Origin: Macrothele yani
Lineage: Eukaryota > Arthropoda > Arachnida > Araneae > Macrothelidae
Direction of reading: 5' to 3'
NCBI GenBank assembly: GCA_039090855.1
Contig: CM076997.1
Span: forward strand, 166,128,709-166,192,708
DNA: 64,000 bases
Positions 46,098-56,802 of the stretch are shown here, piece after piece. The notes beneath the pieces were generated by a model. It had not been told where the DNA came from and searched no databases. It saw only the letters and a list, made by a program, of their open reading frames with translations. The translations under genes were made by a program, and so were the position numbers. Within the stretch, counting starts at the first letter, position 1. Every line of letters starts with the position of its first letter.

Positions 46098-47284
46098 AAG
46101 CGGGTTTTCCAAGTGACGGGTTTTATACGCAGTGGAGAACGGAATACGCTACCCAGTCACGTCGGGTACTGCGTAACGTAATACGCTGGCGTGGAGTGTT
46201 TTCCTGCACGGGGCAGACGACAACGGAATAAGCCGATCGCGTCACAACAATGTGAGGGCATCTACTCGTGTAGCAATGCAATGTGTTTCAAAAATGTAAA
46301 AACATGTGTTTCAAAAAGTGTAAAAACATGTGTTTCAAAAAGTGTAAAAACGTGTGCTTCAAAGAAGGAAGAATGTGTTTTAGGGCTTGTTAAGTACTTG
46401 GAAGAAGAGGAGCATTACATACTTGAACGGTTGCACAAACGAAAACCAAGTGGTGCGATGTATTTATGTCTGAAAAAAGAAAGAGTGCACAGACGTTCGA
46501 TAGAAAAGCATTTGCTCGGTGATGAACTTAAGTTTAAAGCATATTTCAGATTCACAAGGGAGCAGTTTAGTTTCCTTTTGACTCTTATTGAAGATAAAAT
46601 AGCCTGTAATTCATATGATCGAGTGAAGAAGCCAATAACACCTGCCAAAAAACTTGCCTTCACTATGAGGTAAATAACTAGAGAACATGCATTATTAAAA
46701 CAAATATGTGTGTAATTGCGGATCATTTTTATTAAGTATGTATACACTAGAAATTGTTCTACAGTAAAAACATTATATGAACAGAGCATTGAATAGTTCT
46801 GAAAAAAAAACATTTTTGACGGTGTAGAATCCACAAAAAGATAAAACACGCATTGAAATATGATAAAAATTATACCCACATTATTTATTTTTTACTCATT
46901 ATTGTCGCTGAGGGCGTATGCAAAAGCGTCTCTGAGGATGTTGCTTTCTTGAGTTTAATAGTGTTCCATAAATTAGGAATTTCATGAACTGCTCATCCTC
47001 GGAAGCTGAGACACGATCCAATGGCATTGTTAAAAATAATAGATTATTAATAATCGAAGAAAAACAAACTATCTCGGTGAATCAATTTTACTAGAGAACT
47101 GCGTGCTACGCAGTGACTGCTCTTAAAGCACTCGCTTTATCGCGCCGGGCGTCTCACGTCGGCGGAGAACCAGTTTCTTCCTTGTAGGAAAACAGTCTGG
47201 GTTCTTTCCATTGTACAAGTGGGGATAGTAATGCGCTCGAAGTTTTCCGTTGTGTATAAAAACCCTCGCTAGGAAAACCCACCT
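46098..47284 (+). mobile_element. PIF/Harbinger-type DNA transposon with TIRs and TTA duplication
   Basis: The left end reads AAGCGGGTTTTCCAAGTGAC and then GGGTTTTATACGCAG. The right end, read inward, is AGGTGGGTTTTCCTAGCGAG and then GGTTTTTATACACA. They match over about 45 bases. TTA at 46095-46097 and 47285-47287 is the target duplication expected of PIF/Harbinger. The 1,187-bp body contains one exon of a Harbinger-type transposase and no recognisable catalytic nuclease exon, so this copy is probably nonautonomous. Confidence 0.75.
46191..46669 (+). CDS. First exon of a HARBI1-like nuclease gene, partial
   Basis: The C-terminal half, LGDELKFKAYFRFTREQFSF followed by LLTLIEDKI and RVKKPITPAKKLAFTMR, matches the N-terminal region of PIF/Harbinger nucleases. 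There a helical domain precedes a LAxTLRFLATG motif. The homology stops exactly at ATGAG|GTAAAT (46669/46670), a good splice donor where the FLATG part should follow; in genomic sequence the frame closes at TAA. Residues 31-59 hold an 8-residue tandem repeat, KTCVSKSV, with neighbours rich in Cys. The true start may be the Met at 46281 rather than 46191. The DDE catalytic domain is absent from the rest of the element, as far as I can see. Confidence 0.6.
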
Positions 47285-47287
47285 TTA

Positions 47288-48515
47288 GGTATTTGCTAGC
47301 ATATGAGCTGGCTTATTATAACCCGGTTACATCAGTTCTCTTCGAAACGAAGCATTTAAAACGACGTATGTTTTACAATCTCACTGCGGAATCTTTGCAT
47401 CATGTAAAAATTACCTTTATCTCTGTTTTATGCAATTGGAAAGCTTTTGTGAATTCTATAACCTCACTTCATGTATTACACAAAGCATTTAGTTTCAAAT
47501 GAAAAATTCAAAAAGGTTTGTTTCTGTTCGGAGTAGAAAGACAAATCGATACCTTTTGTAACGCGGTGAAAAAGCAATTAGTCTCCGATTCCTCACTGCT
47601 CAGTGAAAAAGGAGAAAATGCCGAGTTAATTACTAGAAAACTTTAGAGTCATGAACAGAAATCAGTGACTGCGTGATACGTATTTTGCGAGAGAGTTATG
47701 CAGTACCAGGCATTTAGTCATTTTAAGAAATCCACTCATCTCTTTGAAACCTTTTTCCTTACTTTTTCCGTAAAAATGTGAAATAGAATTTCTCATCATG
47801 CACAATGCAGTGAAACAATTATGTCCAATCGTGATGTGAGATGGAACCATAGCCAGCAGCCAGAGGGCGTGCGTAGCAAAATTTGAAAATCATGTAAGGC
47901 ATTTAAAAGGATACGAACTCGCAGACGGTATGCTGTTTCGCGAGAAAATTTTAAAACGATGTGACCTAACAGAATTTTAAAAATTCATGTTTATGGTTAC
48001 CGACTGAAGGGTGCTGAAACGAATTAACTCGGGATTAGCAAGATGACTGAAATCAGCCGAAAAAATATATTCGCTGTCTAAAGCGGCAAAACGCGGTTGG
48101 AACGAGTGAATTGCACATAAGAAAGGGTTACTATCTTCATTATTGAAAGTGGTTATTTCAGGGGATAATTGACGCTAATCTTTTATGACTTCTACTAAAA
48201 GGGCTATGTGACGCTAATCCTTTCATATTGACGTTAATCCTTTCTGTCTTTCAACCTGCTGAAAGGGCTATGGCGACGACCTTAAGAAAGGAGATAGATT
48301 TTTGATTAATTTGTTTCTACCCAGTGGCATGATGTCCGAATCAGGGGGACTGGCACTTTCCCTCATGCCTTAGGTTATTAAGCAGGGTACAAAGGACCAG
48401 AAGGAAGCTCTAATTACACGTGCCAAGTTTATGATAGGTACTACTGAGATGAGATGGATAAAGAATTGTTTGCCGTAGCTTTCGTAAAACTCATCCGCTA
48501 TGTGAATATTTCTGT
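47288..48515. other. Unassigned sequence
   Basis: Mostly unremarkable AT-rich DNA. At 48170-48280 short motifs recur: TGACGCTAATC three times in slight variants, and AAAGGGCTATG twice. This suggests a tiny decayed tandem repeat. Confidence 0.35.
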
Positions 48516-49480
48516 TTGGGGAAAGTGAAAAATGTTGGGCCCCATTTCATTCAGATACATCGGCCGCTTAAAGAAACGGGTGATATTTTGAGCTGTTCAC
48601 GTGGTGCACTTGTTAAAGTGTCCCAGGGATGGAAGGAAACCGTTAAGACCTGCAATAATCGGGATAATAGTGGATGCCCACGCAGCCCCAACGACCGCGG
48701 GCAGCGAAGGCTATCCCGACTAGTTCGATCCAACAGACGGGCTACAGTGGAACAGCTGGGCCAGAGCATTTAACGCAGTCACATCAGTGAGCGTAACGTA
48801 AACCACAGAACAACGATCTCTGCTTTACATGGGTCTCCTAGGCCGCCGCCCAGGCATCGACGATTACGCCGTGAATTTGCAACTAAAAGGAAGCATAAGA
48901 CCATCGAACAGACAAATCACGTTTTCTGCTTTATCGTGTGGATGGTCGATGGAAGTACATCCAAGCACTGCTGACAGAAATCATCTCGACACGATACTCG
49001 AGAAGAAACAGGGAGGAGGTGGCACTGTGTTCGTGTGGGGATGTTCTCCTCGGAATCACTGAGAGCAATTACTTCTTCTCGATCGCACAATGAACGCCTC
49101 AATCTACCTATCAATTGTGACGGACTCGGTGTTTCTATGCAAGATGCCTGTCTACCCCGATGGTAAGGGTTGTTTCCACCAAGATAATTCCCCTTGGCAT
49201 GTTGCTATGCGTGTGTGAGAATGGTTTGATGAGCATTCCAGTGATTTTAGCTGGCCACTGTAGTCGCCGAACACCAATCTCCTTAAAAATATGTGGGACG
49301 ATCTTGACCAACAGGTTGGACGTATGAATCCACTACGGATGACTCTTGACGATCTGCGAGAAGCTCCAGTGTCTGCATTGTGTAGCATCCTTTCAGAAGC
49401 GTTCAGAGACCTGATTGAATCAATCCCACGCCCTATATTCGCAGTATTGGCGGCATGACGGCGTCATACCTTATATTAGC
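48516..49480 (+). pseudogene. Decayed Tc1-like transposase (family H)
   Basis: The frame starts MGKVKNVGPHF, then LKETGDILSCSRGALVKVSQ and GWKETVKTCNNRDNSGCPRS, and continues RGQRRLSRLVRSNRRATVEQ, the two DNA-binding units of a Tc1 transposase. Later blocks are MGLLGRRPG, GGGGTVFVWGCSPRNH and CFHQDNSPWHVAMRV (second Asp). A decayed SPNTNLLKNMWDDLDQ follows, where the IEHLW motif has lost its Glu. It ends with ESIPRPIFAVLAA. Numerous stops are present. I did not find TIRs. Confidence 0.75.
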
Positions 49481-50533
49481 AAGTGGTCGTGGTTTTCTGA
49501 CTAACAGAAGAAGTATGTTCTTCGCAGAGTCTCGTCAAGTGAGAAATATATTTTAGACCGAGAAAAATAAATGTTCTGGAGAAACACATGCAGTTTGGGA
49601 TCATTTCCACAATTAACAGAATGTGTCTCATATGTAACTTTTTAGATCAATCTCTAGCACGTTTGTTTTCTGTTCATTCTCATATATGTCTCCAAGTACG
49701 AATTTTAAACTGCCTTTTTTTAATGCTTAGCAGAGCAATATGCTACGAACTGAGTTTATAATAATAATAAAATTTGGAACGGAAATTAACCAGGACTTGC
49801 TAGTAAGAGTATTTCCAAGGGACGTATTCAGAAAGGGCCCATGCGCTCCCCCACACATGTTTTTCTTTTTGTTGTTGTTGTTTTATTAAAATGCAACTTA
49901 CACTAGAAAAATGCTTTAATTTATCAAAAATTGCATCAAACTTATATTAGAAATTAAGACTTCAATTTTGTCCTCCCATTTTTCATTAACTTTTATTTTG
50001 TCCTGCATTGATGGATTTCAAAAACTTATATTTCTCGTCAGCCCCTGAAGACCTATATACGCCCCTGGTATTTAGGAGATAGAAATGTGTCGTAAACGAG
50101 TGTTTCACAAATGTACATTTCTTACAGCTATTAAAAATTGCCATGGAGGTTCTTTTACGACTCACGTGTAATTAAAATGACCCAAGATCGACCATTTTGC
50201 AAATAGATAAAACGCGAACATTAATGATAGTCTAAGGTGAACAATTTTCAATGTATATTTCGGAATCAGTTGGAACTAGTCCATGTTTGCTTAGAGGTTA
50301 GAGTGTTAAAATTTTGTTCTTTAGTTTGGATTTTTTCTATATTCAAAAATATATACGCCAACCCTGAAAATTATTCTAACAGCTGGTGAATATTTTTTCT
50401 CTTTCACTTTTCTGTTTTCGTCTGTCTTATAAACTTTAGAAAATATCTCAAATGATTGAGTGACATGGGAATGCTTCAAACTTGTAATACCCCAAAACAT
50501 AAATTTAATCTGAGTATATGTTTATTTTTATTA
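49481..50533. other. Unassigned AT-rich sequence
   Basis: Contains GTTGTTGTTGTTTT near 49870 and no supported gene. Confidence 0.3.
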
Positions 50534-50735
50534 TTTAGAGGTTTAACGACTCCGGTGTGCAACTCGACGAGCTATAAGTAGTCGCCTGTCTCTAAATTAG
50601 AGCCATTGCTTCCAGGGAAGGAGTCAGTGCCGTAAGATAAACACAACATCCATGTCTCACCGAGATTTGAATCCCGACCTTTCACGGATGAATGATCAGA
50701 AGCCAGCGTTTAAAACACTGTGTTACCGAGTGAGG
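50534..50735 (-). repeat. tRNA-derived SINE (family 1), diverged
   Basis: The tail complement TTAGAGGTTTAACGACTCCG and the body GCCATTGCTTCCAGGGAAGG are recognisable. The B-box complement is decayed to GATTTGAATCCCGAC and the head to AAAACACTGTGTTACCGAG. It is older than the copies at 35.3, 43.6 and 45.2 kb. Confidence 0.75.
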
Positions 50736-50823
50736 TTCTAAGTACTTGTAAAATACCTTATTCGCAAAAAAGGACCACATTCTGTAATATGCATAGGAAG
50801 CAATTGCTAGACAGATTTAACTA

Positions 50824-51663
50824 AGCACATCGGACAAAACATTAGTCACAACTAGCAGGACGTACCAAATAAATAACGGGTGACGGCGCCTCTTACTTTG
50901 ATAACAGCATGAATCCAGTGTGGTAGAGACCACGACATTGTAGATGCATTGAACATTAATTTGCAGCCGCTCGTGCGTCAATTGGTCCCAAAGTTCCGCC
51001 AGAGTGCGTGGGTGTCTATTCCGGCGTTTCACCTTCTGCACCAAATGATCCCACATATTTTAAACAGGTTTTAAATCTGGCGATTTGCGGGCCAATTGAG
51101 ATGAGATAGTGTTGCTGATCCGTTGTACTCTGCTTCAGACGTCCATTGCATGCAGTCTTCGTCGGAATGTCATTTCGGAAATTGGTTGGAGTGGCCTTTC
51201 ATTGACTGTTTGAGGCAGGTCAATTGTTGCCTGGTTTGTAACCGAATTGCACTTACCAGGCGTGAAACATGGCGGCGGTCTTTGTTGGTAAGAATTGTTT
51301 TCCGGCCACAGTTGCCTCGTCTATGTTCAGTTGATTGCAAACTACACCACAGTTTGTAGACCCGCTGGGCAGTACGATTTGACACACCAACAAATTGGGT
51401 GAATTCATTCTATTTGTGTCCGTGGGCACGGCCAAATACGATGGCTACTTTTGCCACTAAGCAATGTCTGTTTTACGATACATATTGCAGACAATTCAAC
51501 ACACACGTTGCTCTTCACCCCTGACGAAACAGAAATGATCCTGTAGATCACGTCAGTGGTATTTATCTCCCGACAATGCTATCACCGCGACCTCTGTGCA
51601 ACCGGTAACTTCCTACTGTGATTTCTCTTAGGATTAACTCTTTTTTTTTTTGTCCGGTGTGCT
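50824..51663 (-). mobile_element. Internally deleted Tc1-like derivative (family E)
   Basis: The left end AGCACATCGGACAAAACATT and the right end, read inward, AGCACACCGGACAAAAAAAA form the family E TIRs, with TA at both flanks. On the minus strand the N-terminal part survives (SNRTAQRVYKLWCSLQSTEH, then RRGNCGRKTILTNKDRRHVS), as does the C-terminal part (VKRRNRHPRTLAELWDQLTH). Comparison with the 1,248-bp copy at 40733 shows that about 400 bases spanning the first two catalytic Asp motifs are missing. Such deletion derivatives could be mobilised in trans. Confidence 0.85.
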
Positions 51664-53065
51664 TATTATTTGTTTTACAGAAACCCTATTCATTGCATTT
51701 TGACTGTCATCAGTGAAATGAAAACAATATTTGGGGCACTGCAAGTATGCTACATAACATACTATGTACGTTTGACAAAATGGATGAAAGAAAAGAAGTA
51801 GATGTCATTTGCATTTCCAATAATCCAGCGTGAACTAAAGAATCATGTTGAGTACATTTCTATTTCTGTCCTACAAACACTAAGAGGTTTTCAAAAACAT
51901 TATGAAAAAATGACATCATTATGGCATCGCACCTGCAAGGCAGACAGTTCTACTTGGAATATCCCGGTTCCTGTTCCTTCACTTTAGTAGACATACGTCT
52001 GATCCAAGTTGCACACCACAGCATAGTTAAAATCTCATCATATTCACTATACTATGTTTAATGTCTTGTAAAACAATTCTTTCCTTTGGATCCAGCCTGC
52101 AAAAACGGAATTTGCTGGCTACAGCTATGAGAATCTTTGTATTTGAAATAAAAATTAGAACCTTTTGCATTCTTGGTCTTCTACATGCGCCTGCACATAA
52201 GTGGGCTGATGGAGGGGTCAAAATTTCACCAGAAGCCTTAAGGATAAAGACTGTTTATAGATTCTTCTAAGATAAATTTAAAGTTTGGTCTGTTGAACAA
52301 AGCAAACAATTATTCTCAATCCAAAACTTCGAGGTGTGCCAGGCTTGGTTGATTCACCTTAATGATGATGAAGAAAAAAACACTTTTTTCAAAGCACCTT
52401 ATGCAGTCGTTTGATGATGATTATCATCAGATGACTGCGAATGGAATAACTACTGGAAAGTACGAATAGCAACGCTTGCTATTGTATAGCGTTTTTCCTT
52501 TGGCTGTTTGTTACACTGTATAACATTTAAGAGACGAACTACTAGTTTTTTTCAGTTTTTAAGTCGGGGGGGGGGGGGGGGCGTGCCTTCCCGAAGCTAC
52601 GTCTATGGGGTTGAATATCAGGTATCTGTTTTTTGAAAACGACTTCCCTCTGTGGTATTTTTCCATGTCGGATGAGCACCATTCTGCGTTAATTTTATCA
52701 CTAAAAATATTTTTTTAAATCAGTTTCGACTTAGTTTTGTAATACGCAATGATGTATATCTAAGTTGCGCTGCTACTCTGCATTTTAATGTCTTCACTTT
52801 TATTTTCACTCGGAGTTTTAGTTCTTTAACATTGTCTTCAAAGTGAGTTGCGCCTGCATCACTTTTGTTCAATGTAAATTTTAGCAGTAAAATTATACTG
52901 AGTTTATTTTCATTCATATTTCAGTGTGAACAATAAAATGAATATATCGTAAAGGATGTAAGTAATATCCGAAATATATATCAAAATATGGAACTTTTGC
53001 TAGAAAGAAACATTTTAGAGGATTCGGAAATAAATGAATAAGTAACGTACCGACGATCAACTTTT
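51664..53065. other. Unassigned sequence with a hairpin and a 16-G run
   Basis: No gene seen. A 36-base imperfect hairpin lies at 52403-52438, with outer stems GCAGTC and GACTGC. A run of 16 G residues is at 52566-52581, followed by CGTGCCTTCCCGAAGCTACG, possibly the edge of an unrecognised transposon. Confidence 0.35.
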
Positions 53066-53116
53066 GTTGTTGGAGGTTTAATGACCACTGCGAACAACCC
53101 AATGGGCTATAGGCAC
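53066..53116 (-). repeat. SINE family 1 tail fragment
   Basis: Only the tail remains: TTGGAGGTTTAATGACCACT and then CAATGGGCTATAGGCA. The body and tRNA head are absent. Confidence 0.7.
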
Positions 53117-53420
53117 CCAACAAAAACAGTATTTCTGGCCCAGCATTATATTGCCGCTGCCGAACCGTCAGTAAAATGTCCGGGCGGACAACAGAAGGGC
53201 CAGCAGTTCAGGCCAACAGCTGGCGAACAGTTGGCACCCCCATCAGTTGTCATATGCCACAACTGGGCCATCAGTTATCCATCACAGGCAGTAGCTGCCA
53301 AAAGTTGCCCTTCAGCGGCCCTGCACGCACGTGCCAGAAATGATGGCTAGCCTAATGTGGTCCTCTAGTTTGCCGTCAGTGGCAGCCGGCAACCATGTGA
53401 CGTAACCGATGGTTTGCCGA
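53117..53420. repeat. GC-rich stretch with recurring TTGG/GGCC words
   Basis: About 300 bases are distinctly GC-richer than the flanks and repeat short words such as GGGCCAGCAG, AGGCCAACAGC, GAACAGTTGG, AACTGGGCCATCAG and CATCAGTTG. This looks like a degenerate short tandem repeat rather than a gene, despite an open frame of 89 codons. Confidence 0.4.
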
Positions 53421-54414
53421 ATCTTGTCCGCCAATTTCTCAGTAGTAGGTATAAATAAAAGAAAAAAAAATCAAGGATAACCGCAGTTTCCCAAAGCTAC
53501 AATTTTTTTACCCCCTTACGAAACTTGTGAATTAGAGCACTGCGATGGAAAAATTTTCTTAACAGATCGTTAAACCGTCCGTTTGTATCTGAGTGGTAAC
53601 GAACCAGGGCTGTAGGCGTAGGAGGCGAGTTCTCTACTGACGGGACTGATTTGTCACGCACGGGCGTGTGCTTGAAGCTGTCTCTTTCCTGCGGAATGTG
53701 TAATCGAATGATTATCTCTTTAATTTTACAATATTGCGAGGTATTTTTCCTAAATGTCAGTTTCATATAATTCATAAATTTAGTTTTTGAACGTAACGAT
53801 AGTTTTTTTTGTACCTTAAGGGAACTTCACTGATTTTCAAGGAGTGTACCAACTTAAAGTTGCTTTCCAAAGTTTTGTGCTGTACTTGTCGTCTTGAAAG
53901 GCGATTGTTGCATTAATATATTTACCCGGGTTCATGTCACAATCTGTTACATTTTTAACGTTGTGTCTTTCCTTTCCGTTATCCGAAGCTACGTTTGTTT
54001 TAAAGGTGAAATATATTTTATTTTACTTCTCGTTATTTTTAGAAGCGAATTCCTCCCAGTCTTGTGTATTCAACATATAGATGATAGTACATTATATTCA
54101 CATAGCGTTGCTTTTTTTCCTCCTTTCAAATAATTGATAAATTTTGTACGCGTATAATTTTTTTTTCCAACAAACGTTTTTTTTAATGTTTTTCCAGAAC
54201 ATTTGTTTCAAGCGGTTTCAAATTATTTCTTGTTATTCATGGGAAAGGAGTGGGTGTATTTCACGGCTGTATTCAAATATTTCATGGCCTAATCTGATAT
54301 CTTCGTCGACGTGGCATTTCATTAGGAAATTTATTCGCCCCTCTACATATGGATTTTTTTCTTAACATCCACTAAAATAACACGATGGCCACAGCGTCGT
54401 CTTCAACTAACTGG
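53421..54414. other. Unassigned AT-rich sequence
   Basis: No supported gene or repeat. Confidence 0.3.
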
Positions 54415-54605
54415 TACCATGAGAGACACAGCAAGTGTTGCTTGGTGAACACAACATCAATGCCTCCCCGGCATTCGAACCGGGACCTCTCAGACGAATT
54501 TTCATAAGCCGACGCCTAGACCACTGGCAACCGGGGTGGCCGGCGCCTAGACCACTGGCAACCGGAGTGGCCGGTGCCTAGACCACTGGCAACCGGGGTG
54601 GCCGG
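54415..54605 (-). repeat. SINE family 1 with a triplicated head segment
   Basis: The body complement GGTGAACACAACATCAATGC and the B-box complement GGCATTCGAACCGGGACC are followed by the A-box side. There a 31-base unit (GACGCCTAGACCACTGGCAA, then CCGGGGTGGCC) occurs three times, starting near 54511, 54542 and 54573. The tail is diverged. Confidence 0.8.
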
Positions 54606-56260
54606 TAGTGTAGGGTTTTGTCGTTTCAAAGTAACTTAAGTTATTTTACTAAATAAATGTTCTTTCAGCCATTCATTGCAGATCTGCTGTACACGTTATT
54701 TCTGCGAAACGCACTTTACGCTGTAGGATCTGCACCTCTCGCAAATTTTCTGTTTCGCTTATACCACATTTCCAAGAGAAAGAGGGAGAGAGAGAAAGAG
54801 GGAGAGAGTGTGTATGTGTGTATTTGTGTTGAAACATTTTCAAATGTAAAGAAAACGGTGACAAAATCAAACACACAAACAACGTAGCATATTAACGATT
54901 TGAGTTTGGAAAATGTGCAACTAAATCTTCCAAACAGAGATTTGATGAGTTGCGAAATGAACGACAAAGGTGATACATTTAAGCTATATTCATTTAAAAG
55001 TGCTTTCTTCGCTAAGTCGTTTTTAACTGAGAATTTCTTACATCTAAGGTAAAGCTTTACGTTTGTAATTTTCCAACCTTGAGCACATCTTGCTCTGCTA
55101 TTAGTGTCCCTCGAAATCCATTTCAGTCGGCTCTGCGCCTTCCGCTCTCAGCCTCGTAAACAGAGAGAAAAAAAGAAATGAAATCTTATCGTTGTTCTGC
55201 CTCAAATGCGCTGAAGTAAGAAAAGGCTCTTACACATCAAATGACGTTTAGAACATTCTGTGTAAACAGATAAAATCTTCATGTAGCGAAGGAAAACACA
55301 CATCATCCCCATAAATTGGCTAGGTCGCTGACAGGTAACGAGCTTGCTGGCCTACAGGAGATTGAAGTGCTTTTTCTCACAACTTTCTTCACACAGCCGC
55401 TAAACATCGCTGAAATATCCTTGGCGCAAAAAATACGAAGCCATTTTTCAGGATGTCAACTTGCGGACGTGCTGAAAACTGGTTTTAACACATTGTCTTC
55501 AGAAAACAAGGACCAAACCACTGTTAAGATATCCTTTATTAAATTTAATGGCAACTGAAAGGTAAAAGGGCACACAAACAGCTCACGATAAAGAGAAAAT
55601 GAAAGTTGTTTTAATAAACGTGTTTTTCATGTAAAAACCAGTTACTTTGGAAATTCCAAACCAAGTTGTACCATGAGCATTTTAAAGTTTTTTTTGAAAT
55701 TTTAAAGAATTTATTTTAAATACATATATATAGTGGTAGCAAAATCTTGAAGACCAGAATGAACCTCCGGTTTCTCAAATTAGTTTCACAGAAAAACAAT
55801 ACTCGAATGGATCTGAAATAATGTTAAACCAAACGCTGCATCAGCAAAAATCAGATCATGTACAGAAAAAGCAATACAGAGTAAAGTGCAACACAAATGC
55901 TAAAGACATTTTCCTGGAATAATTTTTTTCCAATCTTCTTAAAGCAATGCGTTTGGTGATATCTTTGTATCAAAATATTTATTTCAACTATAAGAACACT
56001 TATCGCGCATTTATAAAATCAGAAAAGTTTTGTTTTTCTTTTTAAAGAAATACTTTCGCGCTCTTTTTTGGTCATAAATTCTATTTTTAAGCACAATAAC
56101 CAAACTGTATTGCACAACTTCAGTTGTTTGGTTTTTCAATGTAACTGAACCAGTGTGATACTGTACATTAAGTAGCAATTTAGTACATCCATTTCCCTAA
56201 TGCAAAGCTTTTTCATCATGAAAAGATTCAAAGATGTTCAATTATGGTGAAATAACCTAA
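54606..56260. other. Unassigned sequence with a GA-rich microsatellite
   Basis: A purine microsatellite, AGAGGGAGAGAGAGAAAGAG, lies at about 54778-54815 and is followed by TGTGTATGTGTG. Otherwise no gene or element. Confidence 0.35.
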
Positions 56261-56802
56261 GATACCATTGTTGCGATTCGTCCTGGGATTCGGTTCCCAG
56301 AGTTTGATGTTTCTATATTTGTTTTCAGACACCGTTGTTGCGATTCGTTCTGGGATTCGGTTCCTACAGTATGATCTTTTTATATTTGTTTTCAGATAGC
56401 ATTGTTGCGATTCGTTCTGAAATTCGGTTCCTAGAGTTTGATGTTTCTATATTTGTTTTCAGATACCATTGTTGCGATTCGTTCTGGGATTCGGTTCCTA
56501 CAGTATGATTTTTCTATATTTGTTTTCAGATATCATTGTTGCGATTCGTTCTGGGATTCGGTACCTACAGTATGATGTTTCTATATTTGTTTTCAGATAG
56601 CATTGTTGCGATTCGTTCTGGGATTCGGTTCCTACAGTATGATGTTTCTATATTTGTTTTCAGATACCATTGTTGCGATTCGTTCTGGGATTCGGTACCT
56701 ACAGTATGATGTTTCTATATTTGTTTTGAGATACCACTTTTGCGATTCGTTCTGGGATTCGGTTCCTACAATATGATATTTCTATATTTGTTTTCTGATA
56801 TC
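56261..56802. repeat. 67-bp satellite, eight units, no indels
   Basis: TTGCGATTCG begins at 56271, 56338, 56405, 56472, 56539, 56606, 56673 and 56740, exactly 67 bases apart each time. Each unit contains CTGGGATTCGGTTCCTACAG and ends TCTATATTTGTTTTCAGATA. That end has the pyrimidine tract plus AG seen at 3' splice sites. Substitutions are scattered but length is constant. Confidence 0.95.

Noticed and set aside
46415..46879. 154-codon minus-strand open frame
   Set aside because: It is antisense to the Harbinger exon and runs on into AT-rich sequence.
46900..47035. Minus-strand text resembling a Harbinger nuclease C-terminus (ILRDAFAYAL)
   Set aside because: The match is only about ten residues, on the strand opposite the exon, and interrupted by stops upstream.
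53081..53350. 89-codon open frame rich in Ala and Pro
   Set aside because: It starts inside a SINE tail and runs through the GC-rich word-repeat island; composition explains it.
56261..56802. CRISPR-like regular repeats
   Set aside because: The 67-base units are contiguous, without unique spacers, and the window is eukaryotic.
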